Shown here piece after piece: positions 53,147-62,878 of a stretch of DNA of 64,000 bases. The stretch covers positions 372,001-436,000 of the forward strand of contig NZ_AUUA01000002.1 of assembly GCF_000439085.1 (NCBI RefSeq). The letters run 5' to 3'. The translations under genes were made by a program, and so were the position numbers. The first letter of the stretch is position 1. Each line of letters starts with the position of its first letter. Source of the stretch: Leminorella grimontii ATCC 33999 = DSM 5078. Lineage in GTDB: Bacteria > Pseudomonadota > Gammaproteobacteria > Enterobacterales > Enterobacteriaceae. The notes beneath the pieces are model-generated. The model ran no database searches. It saw nothing but the letters and a program-made list of their open reading frames with translations, and was not told the origin of the DNA.

Positions 53147-54495
53147 CGCTGCGCCTGAGCGACATCCTCGGCCCGGACCGCCCTCACAATACGCCCATTG
53201 CCTGGCGCAACGCCGAAACGCTAACGCTGTCAGACCTGAGGGCCTGCGTCAAAACGCTCTGCCGTCAACTGCAGGCCACGCAGGGCAAGCGCTGGGCGGT
53301 TTGCTTCGAAGACAGCTATCTGTTTACCGCCGCGCTGCTAGCGTTAATCTACTGCGGAAAAACGCCCGTTATCCCCGGTCATCTGCGACAAAAGCAGCTT
53401 CAAGAGCAGCATCAGCAGGGCGACTTTGACGGCATGCTAACCGACCTCCCGCTACAAATCGGCACGCCTACGCTGTGGATTTCATCCATAGTGCATAAAA
53501 ACGAGACGTCCGGCACATCCTTGCCGCTTTGGCCTCAGGATGCGGAGATCGTTCTGTTTACTTCGGGCTCTACCGGTCGGCCGAAGGCTATCCGTAAACC
53601 TGTTTCACTATTGGAAAAAGAGAGCGAACTTCTGGTTCGCCGTTGGGGTAATCAGCTTTCGGGCACCCGCATTGCTGCGACGGTTACCCATCAACACCTC
53701 TACGGCCTGACGTTTCGCATTTTCCTTCCTCTGGCTATGGGACTCCCGTTTAACGCCCTGCTAACCGAATACCATGAGCAGCTCCAGCCCCTGTGCTCGA
53801 CGCCGCTCACGCTGATAGCAAGCCCGGCATACTTAAAACGGCTTGATTCAACGCTGCCCCCGCTCTCATGCGCTTTAATCTTCAGCGCCGGCGGCCCGCT
53901 CGAATTCGAAGATGCCCGACTCGTCAAGCAGAGCCTGAACGCGCTACCGCACGAAATTTATGGCACCAGCGAAACCGGCGTTATTGCAACGCGCTGTCAG
54001 CGCGACATCGGCAGCCTATGGAAACCGATGGACGGCATCACGGTTCATCAGCAAGAAGACGGTACGATCGACGTCGTTTCTCCACTGTTTGACGGAGATG
54101 CCGGCAAAACAATTCATGACTTGATCGAACTGCATCCGGAAGGTTTCTACCTTCTTGGCCGTAAGGACAGAATCGTCAAAATTGAAGAAAAACGGCTGTC
54201 CTTAACCGACGTAGAGCAGCGTCTGATGGCGCTCGACGTCGTTCGCGATGCGGCCGTTCTTCCCGTTACTCAGGGGCGAAGGTCGGTTTTAGCTGCCGTC
54301 ATCGTACTGACCTCGCCGGGAGAACGACGCAGGCGGCAAAACGGCGATAACGCCGTGATAAGTGAACTGCGCCAGTCGCTGCGAGAATGGCTCGAACCGG
54401 TGGCGCTGCCGCGACGCTGGCGCATCGTCGATGAAATTCCACACAATGCCCAAAGCAAACGCGCCTACAGCGAACTACAGGAGCTGTTTTTATGA
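53113..54495 (+). CDS. apeH: Aryl polyene AMP-ligase ApeH
   Basis: This is a 460-residue ANL-superfamily adenylating enzyme. The ATP motif LFTSGSTGRPKAIRK begins near residue 149, IYGTSETGVIATR lies near 281, and the C-terminal LLGRKDRIVKIEEKRLSL holds the hinge. It should activate 4-hydroxybenzoate or a related aromatic acid and load it on a carrier protein as starter unit. It overlaps apeG at the 5' end and apeI by four bases at the 3' end. Confidence 0.93.
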   Translation: MDNQKKAHTHLTLRLSDILGPDRPHNTPIAWRNAETLTLSDLRACVKTLCRQLQATQGKRWAVCFEDSYLFTAALLALIYCGKTPVIPGHLRQKQLQEQHQQGDFDGMLTDLPLQIGTPTLWISSIVHKNETSGTSLPLWPQDAEIVLFTSGSTGRPKAIRKPVSLLEKESELLVRRWGNQLSGTRIAATVTHQHLYGLTFRIFLPLAMGLPFNALLTEYHEQLQPLCSTPLTLIASPAYLKRLDSTLPPLSCALIFSAGGPLEFEDARLVKQSLNALPHEIYGTSETGVIATRCQRDIGSLWKPMDGITVHQQEDGTIDVVSPLFDGDAGKTIHDLIELHPEGFYLLGRKDRIVKIEEKRLSLTDVEQRLMALDVVRDAAVLPVTQGRRSVLAAVIVLTSPGERRRRQNGDNAVISELRQSLREWLEPVALPRRWRIVDEIPHNAQSKRAYSELQELFL

Positions 54496-54833
54496 TGCTA
54501 CCCGCAGAAACGAGTCACCGTATCGAAAACAGCAATGCGACCTTCCACTTTACGCTATCGCCGCAGCTTTTTTGGTTCAAAGGGCATTTTCCGGAACAGG
54601 CGCTGCTGCCGGGCGTCACGCAGATACACTGGGTGTTGCACTATGCCCGTGAGGCTTTCGCCTTAGATCTCTCTTTTTCCGGCATTGACGTTGTCAAATT
54701 TCAACGCCCCCTGTTTCCTCATGAAGACATCGTGTTAACGCTGGCCTGGGATGATGAAAAGAAAAAGCTGAACTTTCAGTATGACTGCCAAGGCGCCATC
54801 GCCAGCAGCGGCAGGATAAGCCTATGCCGCTAG
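54492..54833 (+). CDS. apeI: 3-hydroxyacyl-ACP dehydratase ApeI
   Basis: This is a 113-residue hotdog-fold dehydratase. FWFKGHFPEQALLPGVTQIHWV is the FabA/FabZ-type substrate motif with its active-site His. It removes water after each ketoreduction, and with ApeP it gives the double bonds of the polyene. It starts four bases inside apeH (two adjacent ATGs) and overlaps apeJ by 10 bases. Confidence 0.9.
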   Translation: MMLPAETSHRIENSNATFHFTLSPQLFWFKGHFPEQALLPGVTQIHWVLHYAREAFALDLSFSGIDVVKFQRPLFPHEDIVLTLAWDDEKKKLNFQYDCQGAIASSGRISLCR

Positions 54834-56554
54834 AAAACGCCTTCAGCCCCTGTCTGGTCATCCCCTGCTATAACCACGGCGCAACGATGGGCGACGTATT
54901 AGAACAGCTGGAAGTTTACGAATTGCCCTGCGTAATCGTTGATGACGGCAGCCAGAAGGAAACCGCCGACGAGCTGGAGCGACTAAGCCAGAAACACGCC
55001 TGGGTAACGCTGGTTCGCCATCGGCAAAATCAGGGAAAGGGAGGCGCGGTATTAAGCGCGCTGCGCGAAGCCAGGCGTCTGGGTTATAGCCACGGGCTAC
55101 AGGTCGACGCGGACGGCCAGCACTATCTGGAAGACGTTCCTCGCCTGTTGGCAGAGGCGCGGGCTTATCCTGATCAAATTGTTTCCGGCCAGCCCATGTA
55201 CGACGACAGCGTGCCGAAATCTCGCCTTTATTCGCGCTATATCACCCACGTTTGGGTTTGGATTGAAACGCTCTCATTTTCCATTCGCGACAGCATGTGC
55301 GGCTTTCGGGTTTATCCGATAAACGAGGTGCTGAGCCTTGCCGAGCGCACCACGCTGGGCCAGCGGATGGACTTTGATACTGAAATCATGGTCAGGCTCT
55401 ATTGGGAAGGCACGGCGTCCCGCTTTGTTCCCACTCGAGTGATTTACCCGCAAGACGGCATATCCCACTTTGACGTTTGGCGCGATAACCTACGCATTTC
55501 GTGGATGCACACGCGCCTGTTTCTCTCCATGCTGCCGAAAATGCCTCGCCTCATCGCCCGGCACTTTAACCAGCGTACGCACTGGTCAGAAACGGATGAA
55601 CGCAAAGGGCAGTGGGGCATTCGCCTGATGGTGAAAACCTACCGTCTTTTCGGCCGGCGCGCATTTAAGGCGCTGCTTTATCCGGTTATCGGCTTTTATT
55701 GGCTAACCGGCAGCCGACAAAGAAAGGCTTCCGAGCTGTATTTAGCACGGTTGAAAGAAGCGGCGAATCAAAAAAACGTGGCGCTCTCCGCAGGGCTTAA
55801 CAGCTACCGCCACTTTATGCGATTTGGCGAAGCCATGCTGGACAAATTGGCCTGCTGGCTTGGCGACATCAGGCTGGAACAGGTCGACTTTCCCGACAAA
55901 CAGGCCTGTGTTGAACGAATGAATTGCAAGCAAGGCACGCTTATCCTTGGCTCCCATTTGGGCGATCTGGAGGTTTGTCGCGCACTGGGCGAACTCTCCT
56001 TTGGCGTTAAGATCAACGCACTGGTCTTTACCCAGCACGCCGCGCGCTTTAATCAGGTCATGCAGGAAGTCAATCCGCGCTCGAACGTTAACCTGATTCA
56101 GGTAGACAATCTGGGGCCAGATACCGCCATTATGCTAAAACAGAAGCTGGACGACGGAGAATGGGTAGCGATTGTTGGCGATCGTACGCCAATTAGCCAT
56201 CATCGCGACAACAACGGCGAACAAAGATTAGTCTGGACGCGCTTTCTGGGCCAGCCGGCGCCGTTTCCCCAAGGGCCATTTATTTTAGCGCACGTTTTGC
56301 GCTGCCCGGTCTATCTGATGTTTGGCCTCAAGCCCGACGGGCAGTTTCGCATTCACTTCGAGCCCTTCGCCAACCCGCTGTCGCTGCCTAGAGCAGAGCG
56401 CCAGCAGGCGTTACAAGAGGCCGTTGAACGATACGCGAAACGTCTGGAACACTATTGCCTGACGTCGCCGCTTGACTGGTTTAATTTCTATGACTTTTGG
56501 CAGCTCACCGAACCGCAGCATACGAAGGAGACACCCCGCCACCATGACGCTTAA
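54824..56554 (+). CDS. apeJ: Glycosyltransferase-acyltransferase fusion ApeJ
   Basis: This is a 576-residue two-domain protein. Residues about 8-235 form a GT2 glycosyltransferase (VIPCYNHGATM, VIVDDGSQ, LQVDADGQH, DSMCGFRVYP). From about residue 320 to the end is a LpxL/HtrB-like acyltransferase with GSHLGDLEV (His near 377) and DRTPISHHRDN. It probably builds the glycolipid-type anchor that holds the pigment in the outer membrane. It overlaps apeI and apeK at its ends. Confidence 0.9.
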   Translation: MPLENAFSPCLVIPCYNHGATMGDVLEQLEVYELPCVIVDDGSQKETADELERLSQKHAWVTLVRHRQNQGKGGAVLSALREARRLGYSHGLQVDADGQHYLEDVPRLLAEARAYPDQIVSGQPMYDDSVPKSRLYSRYITHVWVWIETLSFSIRDSMCGFRVYPINEVLSLAERTTLGQRMDFDTEIMVRLYWEGTASRFVPTRVIYPQDGISHFDVWRDNLRISWMHTRLFLSMLPKMPRLIARHFNQRTHWSETDERKGQWGIRLMVKTYRLFGRRAFKALLYPVIGFYWLTGSRQRKASELYLARLKEAANQKNVALSAGLNSYRHFMRFGEAMLDKLACWLGDIRLEQVDFPDKQACVERMNCKQGTLILGSHLGDLEVCRALGELSFGVKINALVFTQHAARFNQVMQEVNPRSNVNLIQVDNLGPDTAIMLKQKLDDGEWVAIVGDRTPISHHRDNNGEQRLVWTRFLGQPAPFPQGPFILAHVLRCPVYLMFGLKPDGQFRIHFEPFANPLSLPRAERQQALQEAVERYAKRLEHYCLTSPLDWFNFYDFWQLTEPQHTKETPRHHDA

Positions 56555-56975
56555 ACACGATCCACGCGCTTCGGTTGACGTTGAGATAACGGTGCCGTTT
56601 CATGACGCCGACGCCATGGGCGTCGTCTGGCACGGCAACTACTTTCGCTATTTCGAAATAGCCCGCGAAGCGCTGCTAAAGCAGTTCGACTACGGCTACC
56701 GTCAGATGAAAGAGTCTGGCTACGTCTGGCCGATTATCGACACCCGGGTTAAGTACGTTTCCCCGCTGCTGTTTGAGCAGCGCATTCGGGTTCGCGCGAG
56801 GCTTACGGAATATGAAAACCGCCTGCGGATCGACTATGTCATTACTGATGCAGAAAGCGGGAAAAGAACCACCAAGGGCTACACCATTCAGGTAGCCGTG
56901 GAGGAGAAAAGCGGCGAGATGTGTTTCGTCAGCCCGCCCATTCTGTTTGAGAAACTGGGAGTGGCCGCCGCATGA
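56544..56975 (+). CDS. apeK: Thioesterase ApeK
   Basis: This is a 143-residue 4-hydroxybenzoyl-CoA-type thioesterase of hotdog fold. FHDADAMGVVWHGNYFRYFE carries the catalytic Asp (residue 23 with the start used here). I chose the ATG giving MTLKHDPRAS, which overlaps the end of apeJ by 11 bases; the frame is open 24 codons further upstream inside apeJ. It likely releases or edits acyl carrier intermediates. Confidence 0.9.
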   Translation: MTLKHDPRASVDVEITVPFHDADAMGVVWHGNYFRYFEIAREALLKQFDYGYRQMKESGYVWPIIDTRVKYVSPLLFEQRIRVRARLTEYENRLRIDYVITDAESGKRTTKGYTIQVAVEEKSGEMCFVSPPILFEKLGVAAA

Positions 56976-57598
56976 ACCATACGCTACGCCTCTGTCTGGT
57001 ACTGCTGTGCGGTGCAATGATGAGCTTATCGACCGCCGCTCGCGCCGTGACGCTTGGCGACCTCCAGCAGCGCTTCGCTCAAAAAACTACGCTGCGGGCG
57101 CAGTTTGAACAACTACGCACCATCAGCGGCATGTCTCAACCGCTTAAGTCCAGCGGTAACCTGCTCATCTCTCCCGAAGATGGACTGGTGTGGAACCAGA
57201 GTGCGCCCTTCGCCATGATGATGTTGATGAACGACGTCAAAATGGAGCAGCGCATAAGCGGCCAAGCGCCGCAAATCGTCACGGCGCAGAGCCACCCGCA
57301 GCTGTTCCAGTTCAACTCACTGCTGACGGCGCTGTTTCACGCCGACAGGAAGGCGCTCGAACAAAACTTTTCCCTGTCGTTTAGCGATCTCGGCGGCGGA
57401 CGCTGGCGTCTGGTTTTACAGCCCACCACGACGCCCATTAATAAACTGTTTCGCCAAATTACGCTCAGCGGCGCAGAGTTTCTTAATGAAATTCAGATAG
57501 AAGACATGCAAGGAGACGGAACGCACGTCCGCTTCTTTAACCAAAAAACCAAACCGGACGCGCTCACGCCAGATGAAAAACGCTATTTTTCGCCCTGA
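56972..57598 (+). CDS. apeL: LolA-like protein ApeL
   Basis: This is a 208-residue periplasmic protein with a signal peptide (LVLLCGAMMSLSTAARA) and a LolA-like lipid-carrier fold: LGDLQQRFAQKTTLRAQFEQLRTI, SGNLLISPEDGLVWNQSAPF and LFRQITLSGAEFLNEIQIED. It probably carries the aryl polyene lipid across the periplasm. It overlaps apeK by four bases and apeM by 26. Confidence 0.9.
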   Translation: MNHTLRLCLVLLCGAMMSLSTAARAVTLGDLQQRFAQKTTLRAQFEQLRTISGMSQPLKSSGNLLISPEDGLVWNQSAPFAMMMLMNDVKMEQRISGQAPQIVTAQSHPQLFQFNSLLTALFHADRKALEQNFSLSFSDLGGGRWRLVLQPTTTPINKLFRQITLSGAEFLNEIQIEDMQGDGTHVRFFNQKTKPDALTPDEKRYFSP

Positions 57599-59927
57599 CA
57601 TTCATCGCCGTTTGGCGCTGGGATGGCTCGCCTGTACGATAGCGCTGCTCGCAACGCTCATCCTTATCCTGCCAAACAGCAGGCTCAACAGCAGCGTGAT
57701 GGCGCTGCTGCCAAATAAGCACGCGCAAAACGTTCCTCCCGAGCTGGAAGAAGGGTTTAACCAAAGGCTGGACCGCCAGCTGGTTTGGCTTATTAGTCCC
57801 CCTAGCGGAGACAGCAGCGCGCCCGCAGCGTGGTGGCAACAGCAGCTTCAACAAACTTCCGCCCTGCGCGATATCACCGGCCGCATGGATGAATCGCACC
57901 AGCTCTCCTGGGGAAAGTTCTATTTTGACCACCGCTACCCGCTGCTTGACGAGGCAACCCGCACACGTTTAACCGCATCGCCTTCCGCACAGGCCGACTG
58001 GGTTCTCAGTCAGGTTTACTCGCCGTTTGCCGGGGTCAGCGCCGCTGAGCTCAGCGGCGACCCGCTGCTCGCGATGCGATCCTCACAGATGGACCAGCAG
58101 CTCAGCGCAGGCCCGCTTACCCTAAGCCAAGGCTGGCTGACCGGCCGCGACGAACGGGGAAGAACCTGGTTTCTCATTCGAGGGGAACTTAGCGCGTCGT
58201 CCTACGACATCCAAAGCGCTCGCCAAACGGTAGAACGGCTTAACGCGCTGAAGGCGCAGTTAGAACAAAAATGGCCGGGCGCCAAAGTGCTACAGCGCGG
58301 CACGCTGTTTTACAGCGACTATGCAAGCCAACAGGCCCAAAACGACATATCAACCATAGGCACCGTCTCTGGGTTGGGCATCATTGTACTCATTCTGCTC
58401 GTATTTCGTTCGCTCAGGCCCCTTTGGCTGACGCTGCTGTCGCTCTCGGTTGGCGCGCTGTGCGGCAGCGTCGCGGTTTTTGCGCTGTTTGGCGAAATTC
58501 ACGTTATGACGCTGGTAATGAGCACCAGCGTCGTGGGCATATCCATCGACTATGCGCTGCACTACCTGACAGAACGCCTGATCCACGGAAACGAGGAGAG
58601 CACGCTGGTCAGCATGAAAAAGCTGTTTCCGGCGTTAGTATTAGCGGTAGCTTCCAGTGCGGTAGCCTATCTGCTGCTGTTTATCGCGCCTTTCCCCGGG
58701 CTACAGCAGTTGGCCATTTTCGCCGCCGCCGGGCTTTGCGGCGCATTTCTGACCGTCATCTGCTGGTATCCGCACCTTTCTCGCCAACTGCGGGTTCGCC
58801 CCCACCTGCGCCCCGCTTTTTTCTCGCGCTGGATAGACGGCTGGCGCAACCAGAAGGCGATCCGCTTTGGCATTCCGCTGCTGGCGCTGGTGGTTGCCGC
58901 AATCGGCATATCCCAACTTCGCGTCGATGACGACATTCGCAAGCTGCAAACCCTGCCGCCGGAGTTTCAACGGCAGGAGCAGCAAATTGCCGCGTTGACA
59001 GGGCAGCACAGCGATCAAAAATGGTTTATGGTTTTCGGCGACTCACCGCAGCAGACGCTGGAACGATTGGAGCCTTTGGGCAAAGCGCTGGAGGCTGCAA
59101 AGCAGGAAGGGGCGCTACAAGGGTATCGCTGCATGCCGTTCCCCTCAGAGCGGCAACAGCGCAGCAATATCGCCTTGGTTAACCAGCGCGCGCCAGACGT
59201 TGTTCAAAGGCTGCAAAACGCCGGACTGCCGGCCCGGTTCACGCCCTTGCCGGACGCGCCCGCTTCGCTGGACGATTGGTTAAAAAGCCCGGCCAGCGAA
59301 GGCTGGAGACTGCTTTGGCTAAGCCTTCCGGACGGTCGCTCGGCCGTTCTGGTGCCGGTCAACGGCGTCAAACGCCCTGATGCACTACGCCAACTGGCCA
59401 ACACCAATACCGGCGTGGTTTGGGTGGATAAACACAGTGAGTATTCCTCGCTGTTTTCCGTTTATCGGCAACATCTAACGACCATACTCGCCGTCACCGT
59501 TGCGGTTATCGCCGTGCTGTTTCTATTTCGCTTTGGCTTACGGCAGGGAATACGGTGCCTGATACCGACACTTCTATCGCTCGGAATAGGGCTCTCCGTA
59601 CTCGGACTTAGCGGCCAAACGCTAAACCTGTTTTCACTGCTGGCGCTGGTATTGGTGCTTGGCATCGGCATAGACTATACGCTGTTTTTCAGCAATCCCT
59701 CAGGTACGCCCTCAACGTCGATGCTGTCCATTTTCATGGCCGCCTTAACGACCGAACTCAGCTTTGGCCTGCTGGCCGCCAGTGGAACACAGGCGATTGC
59801 AGGCTTTGGGCTGGTGCTCAGCGGTGGTATATTTACCGCATTCTTGCTGTCGCCGCTTGCGCTGCCCAGTTTGCCCCTGGACGAATCGTCTTTAGGCAAT
59901 ACGCCTTCAGAAAAGGAATCTTCATGA
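57573..59927 (+). CDS. apeM: MMPL-family exporter ApeM
   Basis: This is a 784-residue RND/MMPL membrane exporter. The first helix is at about 14-33, followed by a large periplasmic loop, a bundle of five or six helices near 265-410 (GIIVLILLVFRSLRP, STSVVGISIDYALHYL), a second loop, and a second bundle near 635-770 (ALVLVLGIGIDYTLFF). The paired GISIDYALH and GIGIDYTLF segments are the proton-path helix motif. It should move the finished glycolipid or polyene out of the inner membrane with ApeL. Confidence 0.92.
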   Translation: MKNAIFRPDIHRRLALGWLACTIALLATLILILPNSRLNSSVMALLPNKHAQNVPPELEEGFNQRLDRQLVWLISPPSGDSSAPAAWWQQQLQQTSALRDITGRMDESHQLSWGKFYFDHRYPLLDEATRTRLTASPSAQADWVLSQVYSPFAGVSAAELSGDPLLAMRSSQMDQQLSAGPLTLSQGWLTGRDERGRTWFLIRGELSASSYDIQSARQTVERLNALKAQLEQKWPGAKVLQRGTLFYSDYASQQAQNDISTIGTVSGLGIIVLILLVFRSLRPLWLTLLSLSVGALCGSVAVFALFGEIHVMTLVMSTSVVGISIDYALHYLTERLIHGNEESTLVSMKKLFPALVLAVASSAVAYLLLFIAPFPGLQQLAIFAAAGLCGAFLTVICWYPHLSRQLRVRPHLRPAFFSRWIDGWRNQKAIRFGIPLLALVVAAIGISQLRVDDDIRKLQTLPPEFQRQEQQIAALTGQHSDQKWFMVFGDSPQQTLERLEPLGKALEAAKQEGALQGYRCMPFPSERQQRSNIALVNQRAPDVVQRLQNAGLPARFTPLPDAPASLDDWLKSPASEGWRLLWLSLPDGRSAVLVPVNGVKRPDALRQLANTNTGVVWVDKHSEYSSLFSVYRQHLTTILAVTVAVIAVLFLFRFGLRQGIRCLIPTLLSLGIGLSVLGLSGQTLNLFSLLALVLVLGIGIDYTLFFSNPSGTPSTSMLSIFMAALTTELSFGLLAASGTQAIAGFGLVLSGGIFTAFLLSPLALPSLPLDESSLGNTPSEKESS

Positions 59928-60502
59928 ACATAAGGCTATGGCCCCGTTTCGCTTTGCTTGCTCTGCTTCTCGGCGGCTGCTCGCTTTCGCAAAATGGCGC
60001 TCAGCCCAAGGCATGGCTAAAGCCCGGTACTCGAGTTGTTCTACCCGCGCCGACGCTAAACGTAAAACTAAACCAACAGCAGCTATTGACGGCTACCGTC
60101 GACGGTAAAGCCCAGTCGCTGATGGTCATGCTGGACGCCGACGGACAGAAAATCACGCTGGCGGCGCTTTCTCCTATTGGCATCAGGCTGTTTAAAGTCA
60201 CTTATGACGCGAAGGGAATTCATACGGAACAGTCGGTTGCGCTCGGGGAGCTGCCTCCTGCAGAGCAGGTTTTATCAGACATTATGATGAGCTACTGGCC
60301 CATTGAAGCCTGGACGCCAAACCTCCCGAAGGGCTGGCGGCTTACCGACATTCAGGATAAGCGCCTGTTGCAGGACGAGCGGGGCGAAACCGTCAGTGAG
60401 ATCCAGTATCGCAATGAGGGCGGCAAGCGACAGCCGGTCGCTATTATCCACCATCGCTTTGGCTATCAGATCCAAATACAGAATATGGATAACGCTTCAT
60501 GA
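59924..60502 (+). CDS. apeN: DUF3261 lipoprotein ApeN
   Basis: This is a 192-residue predicted lipoprotein with lipobox LGGC at about 16-19. The mature domain (LKPGTRVVLPAPTLNVKLNQQQ, LSPIGIRLFKVTYDAKGI, LPPAEQVLSDIMMSYWPIEAW) follows the DUF3261 pattern found only in aryl polyene-type clusters as far as I know. A role in the outer-membrane step, by analogy to LolB, is inference. It overlaps apeM and apeO by four bases each. Confidence 0.88.
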   Translation: MNIRLWPRFALLALLLGGCSLSQNGAQPKAWLKPGTRVVLPAPTLNVKLNQQQLLTATVDGKAQSLMVMLDADGQKITLAALSPIGIRLFKVTYDAKGIHTEQSVALGELPPAEQVLSDIMMSYWPIEAWTPNLPKGWRLTDIQDKRLLQDERGETVSEIQYRNEGGKRQPVAIIHHRFGYQIQIQNMDNAS

Positions 60503-61668
60503 TTTATTTGTCTCACGTTGGCCTGATAAACGCATTGGGCGGATCGCTTGCCGAAATCGGCGATCGCCTGACGTCAGGCCGCAGCGGACTCACACAGCAG
60601 GAAGGCTGGCTGCTAAACGGCAAGTCAACCTGGGTTGGCGAAGTGGCCGAAGCGCTACCGGAAATCCCGCCTCACTTGGCGAAGCATCGTTCACGCAACA
60701 ATGGCCTACTCATGGCTGCACTGGCGCAAATACGGCCAAGGGTTGATGACGCTATCGCCCGCTTTGGCGCCGATCGCATTGCGGTCGTCATGGGAACCAG
60801 CACGTCGGGCATTCACGAAGGAGAGCTAGCCATCGCGCATCAGCTAACGCACGGCAAGCTGCCTGAGCACTACGACTACCAGCAGCAGGAGTTGGGCGAT
60901 CCCTCTTCATTTTTGGCAAGCCTGCTGTCGCTAAACGGGCCGGCCTATACGATTTCAACCGCCTGCTCTTCCAGCGTTCGCGCCATTATCAGCGGCGCTC
61001 GTCTGATTCGGGCCGGGCTTGCCGACGCGGCGCTAGTCGGCGGCGCGGACAGCCTATGCCGCATGGCGATAAACGGCTTTAACAGCCTGGAATCCGTCTC
61101 TTATCAGCGCTGCCGCCCGTTTGCTCAAGGCCGCGACGGCATCAATATTGGCGAGAGCGCCGGGCTGATTTTACTAACCCGAGAGCCGTCAAAAGTTGCA
61201 CTGTTAGGCTACGGTGAATCGTCCGACGCCTGGCACATGTCCGCGCCTCATCCGCAAGGGGAAGGCGCAGAGCGGGCCATGCGCATGGCGCTCGCTCAGG
61301 CGAAAATGACGCCTCAGCAGGTTGGTTACATCAATTTGCACGGTACTGCGACCGTGCTTAACGACTCGGCGGAAAGCCTGGCGGTTCACCGCGTTTTCGG
61401 CCCTGAAACGCCCTGTAGCTCAACAAAACACCTAACAGGACATACGCTGGGCGCTGCGGGTATTACCGAAGCTATCCTTTGCTTTCTGCTTCTCGATCGA
61501 GATCTTCCGCTGCCGATTCAGGACTTTTCATTATCGGCAAAGGACCGCGCCCTTGCCGATATCAATCTTATTACTCATCCGCAGAAATTATCGAAAAAGG
61601 CCGTCATATCCAACTCGTTCGCTTTCGGTGGGAATAATGCCTGCGTACTTTTAGGAGAGGTTGGATGA
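60499..61668 (+). CDS. apeO: Beta-ketoacyl synthase ApeO
   Basis: This is a 389-residue complete ketosynthase with catalytic Cys156 in ISTACSSSV, His281 in LHGTATV and His315 in LTGHTLGAAG. It is the condensing partner of the ApeC chain-length factor and extends the polyene by malonyl units. The C-terminus SNSFAFGGNNACVLLG is typical. ATGA overlaps join it to apeN and apeP. Confidence 0.93.
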   Translation: MIYLSHVGLINALGGSLAEIGDRLTSGRSGLTQQEGWLLNGKSTWVGEVAEALPEIPPHLAKHRSRNNGLLMAALAQIRPRVDDAIARFGADRIAVVMGTSTSGIHEGELAIAHQLTHGKLPEHYDYQQQELGDPSSFLASLLSLNGPAYTISTACSSSVRAIISGARLIRAGLADAALVGGADSLCRMAINGFNSLESVSYQRCRPFAQGRDGINIGESAGLILLTREPSKVALLGYGESSDAWHMSAPHPQGEGAERAMRMALAQAKMTPQQVGYINLHGTATVLNDSAESLAVHRVFGPETPCSSTKHLTGHTLGAAGITEAILCFLLLDRDLPLPIQDFSLSAKDRALADINLITHPQKLSKKAVISNSFAFGGNNACVLLGEVG

Positions 61669-62150
61669 CAGAGTTTCAGCCAGCGGCCAGCTATCTTCCT
61701 CACGAAACGCCAATGGTGTTTGTCGAAAAAGTGAGTGCCATTGATAGTCAAGGCGCAGTTTGCGAAGTCAACGTTGACTGCAACGGCATTTTGGCGCCGT
61801 TTCTCACGCCTCAGGGAGAGCTTCCCGCCTGGTTTGCCATTGAAATCATGGCGCAGACTATCGGCGTCTGGCGAGGTTGGCACGGTATGCAGCTAGGCCA
61901 AGAACCCAGGCTCGGCATGCTGCTGGGCGGTCGCGGCTTTAAATCAACGCTTGCTGCTTATCCCAGTGGCAGCAGGCTTTTAGTTAGCGTTACCATGCTG
62001 CTGCAGGATGATAAACTGGCAAGCTTCGATTGCCGACTCACGCTTGATGGCAAAGAAGTGACTCAGACAAAGCTGAACGTTTACCAACCCGACGATGCGG
62101 AATTACGGCTGCTAATACAGCCACCTAATGGAAAGGACACCACACCATGA
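61665..62150 (+). CDS. apeP: 3-hydroxyacyl-ACP dehydratase ApeP
   Basis: This is a 161-residue hotdog-fold protein of the FabZ-like 3-hydroxydecanoyl-ACP dehydratase group. LPHETPMVFVEKVSAID near the N-terminus and PAWFAIEIMAQTIGVWRG mark the fold, and LLGGRGFKSTLAAYPSGSRL is seen in family members. It works as dehydratase together with ApeI. It overlaps apeO and apeQ by four bases each. Confidence 0.9.
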   Translation: MTEFQPAASYLPHETPMVFVEKVSAIDSQGAVCEVNVDCNGILAPFLTPQGELPAWFAIEIMAQTIGVWRGWHGMQLGQEPRLGMLLGGRGFKSTLAAYPSGSRLLVSVTMLLQDDKLASFDCRLTLDGKEVTQTKLNVYQPDDAELRLLIQPPNGKDTTP

Positions 62151-62878
62151 CTCGCTCAGTTTTAGTTACCGGTGCCAGTAAAGGCATCGGCCAGGCCATT
62201 GCGCTTCGCCTCGCGCGGGACGGATTTAGCATTATTGTTCACTACTTAAGCGATCTCGACGGCGCGGAAAATACCCTAAGCCAGATAAAAAGCACCGGCG
62301 GAACCGGACGCCTACTGCGTTTCGACATTAGCCAGCGGCAGGAATGCCGTGAAAAAATCGAGCAGGATATTGAGCAGTTCGGCGCCTATTACGGTGTTGT
62401 CAGCAACGCGGGCATCATTCGCGACGGAGCGTTTCCCGCTCTGACGGAAAGCGACTGGGACGGCGTGATCCACACCAATCTGGACAGCTTCTATAACATC
62501 ATTCACCCCTGCATTATGCCGATGATCGGCCTCAGGCAGGGAGGGCGCATCGTCACGCTCTCATCCGTATCGGGTATTACCGGCAATCGCGGACAGGTCA
62601 ACTACAGCGCGGCCAAGGCCGGCATCATCGGCGCGACAAAGGCGTTAGCGCTGGAGTTGGCAAAGCGAAAAATTACCGTAAACTGTATCGCGCCCGGTTT
62701 AATTGACACCGGCATTCTGGATATGGAGCCGGCTGCTCTGGATGAAGCCATGCGCATGATCCCCTTAAAGCGCATGGGGCAGCCGGAAGAAGTAGCAGGG
62801 CTTGCCAGCTATTTAATGTCTGACGCCGCGGCCTACGTGACGCGTCAGGTCATATCGATTAATGGAGGAATGATATGA
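62147..62878 (+). CDS. apeQ: 3-ketoacyl-ACP reductase ApeQ
   Basis: This is a 243-residue short-chain dehydrogenase of the FabG type. The NADPH motif TGASKGIG is at 8-15, SNAGIIRDGAF follows near 87, and the catalytic Ser lies in LSSVSG, with Tyr153 and Lys157 in NYSAAKAG. It reduces the beta-keto group after each ApeO/ApeC condensation. It overlaps apeP and apeR by ATGA. Confidence 0.93.
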   Translation: MTRSVLVTGASKGIGQAIALRLARDGFSIIVHYLSDLDGAENTLSQIKSTGGTGRLLRFDISQRQECREKIEQDIEQFGAYYGVVSNAGIIRDGAFPALTESDWDGVIHTNLDSFYNIIHPCIMPMIGLRQGGRIVTLSSVSGITGNRGQVNYSAAKAGIIGATKALALELAKRKITVNCIAPGLIDTGILDMEPAALDEAMRMIPLKRMGQPEEVAGLASYLMSDAAAYVTRQVISINGGMI